From NCBI RefSeq assembly GCF_003057745.1, contig NZ_QBJD02000003.1, positions 186,001 through 250,000 of the forward strand: DNA of 64,000 nt, in the 5' to 3' direction. The stretch's first letter is position 1. Each line of letters starts with the position of its first letter. The DNA is from Enterobacter sp. RIT418 (lineage in GTDB: Bacteria; Pseudomonadota; Gammaproteobacteria; Enterobacterales; Enterobacteriaceae). The notes beneath the pieces were generated by a model. It saw nothing but the letters and a program-made list of their open reading frames with translations. It did not search any database and was not told where the DNA came from. This document shows, in pieces, positions 60,419-64,000 of this stretch. The position numbers and the translations under genes are program-made.

Positions 60419-60991
60419 ATGAGCCACTTCAAGCCCGTTGAGCTACGCCACGCCAGCCGCCTGCTGAACCACGGCCCTACCGTACTGATCACCAGCCGCG
60501 ATGAAACGATCGACAGGCGCAACGTGATGGCGGCCGCCTGGTCGATGCCCGTCGAGTTCAATCCGCCGCGCATCGCGATTGTGGTCGATAAAAGCGCCTG
60601 GTCGCGGGAGCTGATTGAGCGCAGCGGAAAATTTGGCATCGTGATCCCCGGCGTAGCCGCCGCAAACTGGACCTACGCCGTCGGCAGCGTCAGCGGGCGC
60701 GAGGAAGACAAATTCAACTGCTACGGTATTCCGGCGGTCAACGGGCCGGAACTGGGCCTGCCGGTGATTGAAGAGAAGTGTCTGGCGTGGATGGAGTGCC
60801 GGCTGTTGCCCGCAACCGCAGCGGCAGAGAAATACGACACGCTGTTTGGCGAGGTGGTTTCCGCCGCCGCGGATGCACGAGCGTTTGCCGCAGGCCGCTG
60901 GCAGTTTGACGGGGATAAGCTTAATACGCTGCATCATCTGGGCGCGGGAACGTTTGTGGCGAGCGGCAGGATAGTGAACGCTCCGGATTAA
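60419..60991 (+). CDS. yddH: Flavin reductase-like FMN-binding protein YddH
   Basis: 190 aa. Flavin_Reduct fold: LLNHGPTVLITSRDETIDRR, then NVMAAAWSMPVEFNPPRIAI and VVDKSAWSRELIERSGKFGI (FMN phosphate and ring contacts). Probably binds FMN and reduces a small molecule or flavin with NAD(P)H; specific role unknown. Same neighbourhood as E. coli yddH. GAGGAG lies 7 bases before ATG. Confidence 0.88.
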   Translation: MSHFKPVELRHASRLLNHGPTVLITSRDETIDRRNVMAAAWSMPVEFNPPRIAIVVDKSAWSRELIERSGKFGIVIPGVAAANWTYAVGSVSGREEDKFNCYGIPAVNGPELGLPVIEEKCLAWMECRLLPATAAAEKYDTLFGEVVSAAADARAFAAGRWQFDGDKLNTLHHLGAGTFVASGRIVNAPD

Positions 60992-60992
60992 G

Positions 60993-61020
60993 AAAAAAGG
61001 GGGAACGCATGTTCCCCCTT
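60993..61020 (-). terminator. Rho-independent terminator for the EF-G paralogue
   Basis: AAGGGGGAAC / GTTCCCCCTT, perfect 10-bp stem, 4-base loop, followed on the minus strand by TTTTTT. It lies 8 bases after the EF-G stop. It may also work weakly for yddH. Confidence 0.85.
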
Positions 61021-61028
61021 GCCGAAAG

Positions 61029-63128
61029 CTACTTCGCACGCCGCGCAATTATCTCATCCGCAACGTGCTGTGGCGCTTGCGCAAAATGATGGAACTCCAT
61101 CGTGTACGTCGCGCGCCCCTGCGACATTGAGCGCAGCGTGGTGGCGTAGCCGAACATCTCCGCCAGCGGCACGTCAGCGCGAATAATCTGGCTGCCGTAC
61201 TGTTCTTCCATGCCCTGCACCATCCCGCGGCGGGAAGAGAGGTCGCCCATGATATTCCCGGCGTACTCCTCTGGCGTTTCGACCTCTACGTGCATCACCG
61301 GCTCAAGGATTGCCGGATCCGCCCTGCGCGCCCCCTCTTTGAACCCGAGGATCGCCGCCATGCGGAACGCCATCTCCGAGGAGTCCACGTCGTGGTACGA
61401 ACCAAACGTCAGCGTCGCCTTCACGTCAACCACCGGATACCCCGCCAGCACGCCGGAGTTCATGGCCTCGCGCAATCCCTTCTCAACGGAAGGAATATAC
61501 TCGCGCGGCACCACGCCGCCCTTGGTGGCATCTTCAAATGTGAAGCCACTGCCGGGCTCTCGCGGCTCCAGGCTCAGCACCACGTGGCCATACTGCCCTT
61601 TACCGCCGGACTGACGGACAAATTTTCCTTCGATATCCTTCACCGCCCTGCGCAGGGTTTCACGGTAGGTCACCTGCGGACGCCCGATGCTCGCCTCTAC
61701 GCCAAACTCGCGCTTCATGCGGTCAACGATGATTTCCAGGTGCAGTTCGCCCATGCCGGAGATGATCGTTTGCCCGGATTCGTCGTCCGTGTGCAGGCGA
61801 AACGACGGATCTTCTGCCGCCAGACGCTGCAGCGCGATCCCCATTTTCTCCTGGTCAGCCTTGGTTTTCGGCTCGATGGCGAGCGAAATCACCGGATCCG
61901 GGAACTCCATCCGTTCGAGGGTAATCACCGCGTTCGGATCGGTCAGGGTATCGCCGGTGGTGACATCCTTCAGCCCGACGCAGGCCGCGATATCACCCGC
62001 CCGCAGCTCGTCTACCTCGTGGCGGTCGTTGGCGTGCATCAGCACGATCCGTCCGATACGCTCTTTCTTGCCCTTTACCGGGTTGTACACCGCATCGCCT
62101 TTACGCAGGATGCCGGAATAGACGCGGATAAAGGTCAGCTGCCCGACGTACGGGTCGCTCATCAGCTTGAACGCCAGCGCCGAAAACGGTTCGTCATCGC
62201 TCGGGTGACGCTCCGCGTGCTGACCTTTCTCATCCACGCCGTCGATGGCGGGCACGTCAAGCGGGGACGGCATCAGCTCGATAACCGCGTCAAGCATGCG
62301 CTGCACGCCTTTGTTCTTGAAGGCGCTGCCGCACAGCATCGGCTGGATTTCACCCGAAATGGTGCGGATGCGCAGGCCCTTAATAATGTCGGCCTCGTCC
62401 AGATCGCCCGTTTCCAGGTATTTATCCATTAGCGCCTCGGTGGCCTCTGCCGCCGCGGAAACCATTTTTTCTCGCCATTCACGGGCGGTGCTGACCAAAT
62501 CATCCGGCACTGGGGCATAGCTAAAGGCCATGCCCTGCGTCGCATCGTCCCAGATGATGGTGCGCATCTTGATCAGATCCACCACCCCGCTGAAGCGATC
62601 CTCCGCGCCAACGGGGATCGCAATCGGCACCGGATTGGCCTTCAGCCGCTCCCGCATCATCCGCACTACGCGGAAAAAATCGGCGCCGGGGCGGTCCATC
62701 TTGTTGACGAACGCGAGGCGCGGCACGCGGTATTTATTCGCCTGTCGCCACACGGTTTCGGACTGCGGCTGCACGCCGCCAACGGAGTCATACACCATCA
62801 CCGCGCCGTCGAGCACGCGCATGGAGCGTTCAACTTCTATGGTGAAGTCAACGTGGCCCGGGGTGTCGATGATGTTGATCCGGTGCGGCTCGTAGCTTCT
62901 GTCCATGCCCGGCCAGAAGCAGCTCACGGCCGCAGAGGTAATGGTGATCCCGCGCTCCTGCTCCTGCGCCATCCAGTCGGTGGTTGCCGCGCCATCGTGT
63001 ACTTCGCCCAGCTTGTGGCTCATCCCGGTATAAAACAGGATGCGCTCGGTGGTGGTCGTTTTACCGGCATCGATATGCGCGGAGATACCGATGTTGCGAT
63101 AACGTTCGAGAGGGATGGGTCGGGGCAT
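61029..63128 (-). CDS. fusA: Elongation factor G, second (paralogous) copy
   Basis: 699-aa full-length EF-G. G domain: [20 protein letters not shown] (P loop), [13 protein letters not shown] (switch I), DTPGHVDF (switch II), NKMD (G4) and GSAFKNKG (G5). Domains II-V follow, with domain IV loop [11 protein letters not shown]. It promotes ribosome translocation and possibly recycling. It is alone, not in the rpsL-rpsG-fusA-tufA operon, and differs from E. coli FusA at many places where beta-proteobacterial and Pseudomonas FusA2-type proteins agree (for example [32 protein letters not shown]). It is therefore probably an acquired extra EF-G. AAGGA lies before ATG. A Tn3-family transposon end lies 128 bases upstream. 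Confidence 0.85.
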   Translation of the reverse strand: MPRPIPLERYRNIGISAHIDAGKTTTTERILFYTGMSHKLGEVHDGAATTDWMAQEQERGITITSAAVSCFWPGMDRSYEPHRINIIDTPGHVDFTIEVERSMRVLDGAVMVYDSVGGVQPQSETVWRQANKYRVPRLAFVNKMDRPGADFFRVVRMMRERLKANPVPIAIPVGAEDRFSGVVDLIKMRTIIWDDATQGMAFSYAPVPDDLVSTAREWREKMVSAAAEATEALMDKYLETGDLDEADIIKGLRIRTISGEIQPMLCGSAFKNKGVQRMLDAVIELMPSPLDVPAIDGVDEKGQHAERHPSDDEPFSALAFKLMSDPYVGQLTFIRVYSGILRKGDAVYNPVKGKKERIGRIVLMHANDRHEVDELRAGDIAACVGLKDVTTGDTLTDPNAVITLERMEFPDPVISLAIEPKTKADQEKMGIALQRLAAEDPSFRLHTDDESGQTIISGMGELHLEIIVDRMKREFGVEASIGRPQVTYRETLRRAVKDIEGKFVRQSGGKGQYGHVVLSLEPREPGSGFTFEDATKGGVVPREYIPSVEKGLREAMNSGVLAGYPVVDVKATLTFGSYHDVDSSEMAFRMAAILGFKEGARRADPAILEPVMHVEVETPEEYAGNIMGDLSSRRGMVQGMEEQYGSQIIRADVPLAEMFGYATTLRSMSQGRATYTMEFHHFAQAPQHVADEIIARRAK

Positions 63129-63256
63129 GATAGATCCTTAGTCATTAAGACAGATGTGACGACCGGGATGGTCGCCTGTACGTTCGTTTGCTATAATAGT
63201 CCTATTGTACGAGTATTATCGAACTATTTATTCGCGATTAGCCTATCGTTGATATA

Positions 63257-63294
63257 GGGGTTCTACGCCGGAACCCCAGATTTTTCCGTTATCC
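63257..63294 (+). repeat. Putative 38-bp terminal inverted repeat of the Tn3-family element
   Basis: Begins GGGGTTCTACGCCGG and reads inward, with the transposase stop codon (63289-63291) inside its inner part, as in many Tn3-family elements. The opposite repeat is not in the window, so the exact length cannot be verified. Confidence 0.5.
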
Positions 63295-64000
63295 CAGTTT
63301 CAGCCCGGCAACCAGCGCATCCAGGTCAATAATCTCATTGCTGCTCTGGAAGGTATAATGCCCGTTCAGCAAAATGTGCTGCCAGGCAACCGGTGATATT
63401 CGGGCCAGAGCTTCAATGCCCTTGGCATTGTCTTCCGCTTCCAGTCGTTCCAGCAATCGCGACAGGATCGCCGAGTTGTAATACACGATCGCGTTGGAAA
63501 TCAGCCGCCCGCACTGGTTACTGATGTCTGTTTCAATGTCATTTTTTCCGGTTAACTCCTTCTTTCCGCCGACTTTGGCCACTGCGGCACGCAGCTGGTG
63601 ATAAGATTCAATCCGGTTCTGGGAGCGCCGGATGTTGCGTTCCAGCTGCGGATCGCGCAGGTACTTCAGCGTATAGATGCTGCGTACCAGCCGATCATAT
63701 TCGAATAGTGCCTGCCGGGTCGGATTGGTCGTGGTGTATGTGCACAGTTTGCGGACCAGCGTTCCCTGCGTCATTTCTTTCAGCCCCAGCGTGGCGACGA
63801 TGCGATCGAGATTGCTTTTCTCGCGGATGATAAGGTCCCGGTCAATCTGTCCGGCGGGCTGGATCAGGCATTTTTTATAGGCCGACGGATCACTGATGCA
63901 GTACAGCTCCTGAAACTGCCGGTTCAGGCCCGTAAAATGAGGCTCAAAGCGCAGGCCAAACCAGTGCAGGATCGCAAAGTTGGCTTTATTTATGCTGTGC
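63289..64000 (-). CDS. tnpA: Tn3-family transposase, C-terminal part
   Basis: About 236 residues are open from the window edge to TAA at 63289. Residues run HSINKANFAILHWFGLRFEP, HFTGLNRQFQELYC, LIIREKSNLDRIVATLGLKE, LCTYTTTNPTRQALFEYDRL, RNIRRSQNRIESYHQLRAAV, CGRLISNAIVYYNSAILSRL and ISPVAWQHILLNGHYTF. This is the end of the Tn3 DDE domain, including the conserved NRIE (third acidic residue) and the HI.L.G.Y.F ending. An internal ATG at 63774 is not the start; the frame stays open upstream. Incomplete because of the window edge, with no internal stop seen. Confidence 0.88.
   Translation of the reverse strand, partial: HSINKANFAILHWFGLRFEPHFTGLNRQFQELYCISDPSAYKKCLIQPAGQIDRDLIIREKSNLDRIVATLGLKEMTQGTLVRKLCTYTTTNPTRQALFEYDRLVRSIYTLKYLRDPQLERNIRRSQNRIESYHQLRAAVAKVGGKKELTGKNDIETDISNQCGRLISNAIVYYNSAILSRLLERLEAEDNAKGIEALARISPVAWQHILLNGHYTFQSSNEIIDLDALVAGLKLG

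Larger units (their letters stand above)
63257..64000 (-). mobile_element. Tn3-family transposon, one end only
   Basis: The element enters at about 63257 and runs past the window end. Support: a Tn3-type transposase C-terminus on the minus strand ending 32 bases inside a GGGG boundary. Tn3-family inverted repeats start with GGGG and are about 38 bp, which would be 63257-63294. The other end, any resolvase and cargo are outside the window, so completeness is unknown. Confidence 0.7.

Noticed and set aside
1-64000. CRISPR arrays, tRNA or rRNA genes
   Set aside because: No regularly spaced direct repeats and no tRNA- or rRNA-like sequences were recognised on reading; small RNAs cannot be excluded by eye.

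Overview
This window is a chromosomal segment of a member of the Enterobacteriaceae, most like Enterobacter or a close relative such as Lelliottia or Kosakonia. The gene block bdm, sra, maeA, adhP, fdnIHG, yddG, smvA/smvR, narU, narZYWV, nhoA, yddH follows the order known around the E. coli/Salmonella fdn-narZ region. The proteins are close to the E. coli versions (for example AdhP, 336 aa; MaeA, 565 aa; FdnG, 1015 aa with selenocysteine). The DNA is GC-rich, which creates many long antisense open frames that are not genes.

Layout. 1-3.6 kb: the start of a LysR regulator, a divergent DHA2-type MFS exporter, and an uncharacterised two-gene unit (a YaaW-like zinc-ribbon protein plus a helical protein of unknown function). 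3.8-7.3 kb: a DUF969/DUF979/DUF2891 operon (probable 5-oxoproline uptake) with a divergent winged-helix regulator and a long palindrome at its start. 7.3-13.6 kb: a treZ-treY-glgX operon that makes trehalose from glycogen. 13.8-19 kb: a stress-type SDR, a LysR regulator with an AroY-type protocatechuate decarboxylase, a VF530 protein and the septal glycan hydrolase DigH. 18.9-22.9 kb: a copper/redox operon, scsA-scsB-scsC-dsbG. 23-27.4 kb: a chemoreceptor, a BLUF-EAL blue-light phosphodiesterase and a membrane-anchored alpha/beta hydrolase. 27.6-32.3 kb: SDR/LysR pair, osmC, LysR, an unusual metallo-beta-lactamase-fold protein and a VOC protein. 32.4-34.8 kb: bdm, sra, maeA. 35-37.7 kb: an ABC-F protein preceded by a putative leader peptide and alternative hairpins, and an exported inorganic pyrophosphatase. 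38-43 kb: adhP, an Rrf2 regulator divergent from a flavoprotein, araJ, ppk2. 43-59.3 kb: anaerobic nitrate respiration: formate dehydrogenase-N (fdnGHI), yddG, smvA/smvR, narU and nitrate reductase Z (narZYWV). 59.4-64 kb: nhoA, yddH, a second elongation factor G, and the end of a Tn3-family transposon that runs out of the window.

Functionally, FdnGHI oxidises formate and passes electrons through quinone to NarZYV, with NarU moving nitrate and nitrite and NarW assembling the reductase. Upstream of fdnG there is an FNR-like site and a 7-2-7 NarL-like site. Much of the rest is stationary-phase or envelope-stress related: trehalose, OsmC, Bdm, SRA, Scs/Dsb and SmvA.

The most interesting unexplained signal is the 5' leader of the ABC-F gene (about 35.09-35.36 kb). 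It holds a 27-codon open frame with a strong ribosome-binding site, whose end lies inside a 14-bp hairpin. A competing pairing partner lies next to the ABC-F start. This is the architecture of a ribosome-stalling attenuator. No tRNA, rRNA or CRISPR array was seen.
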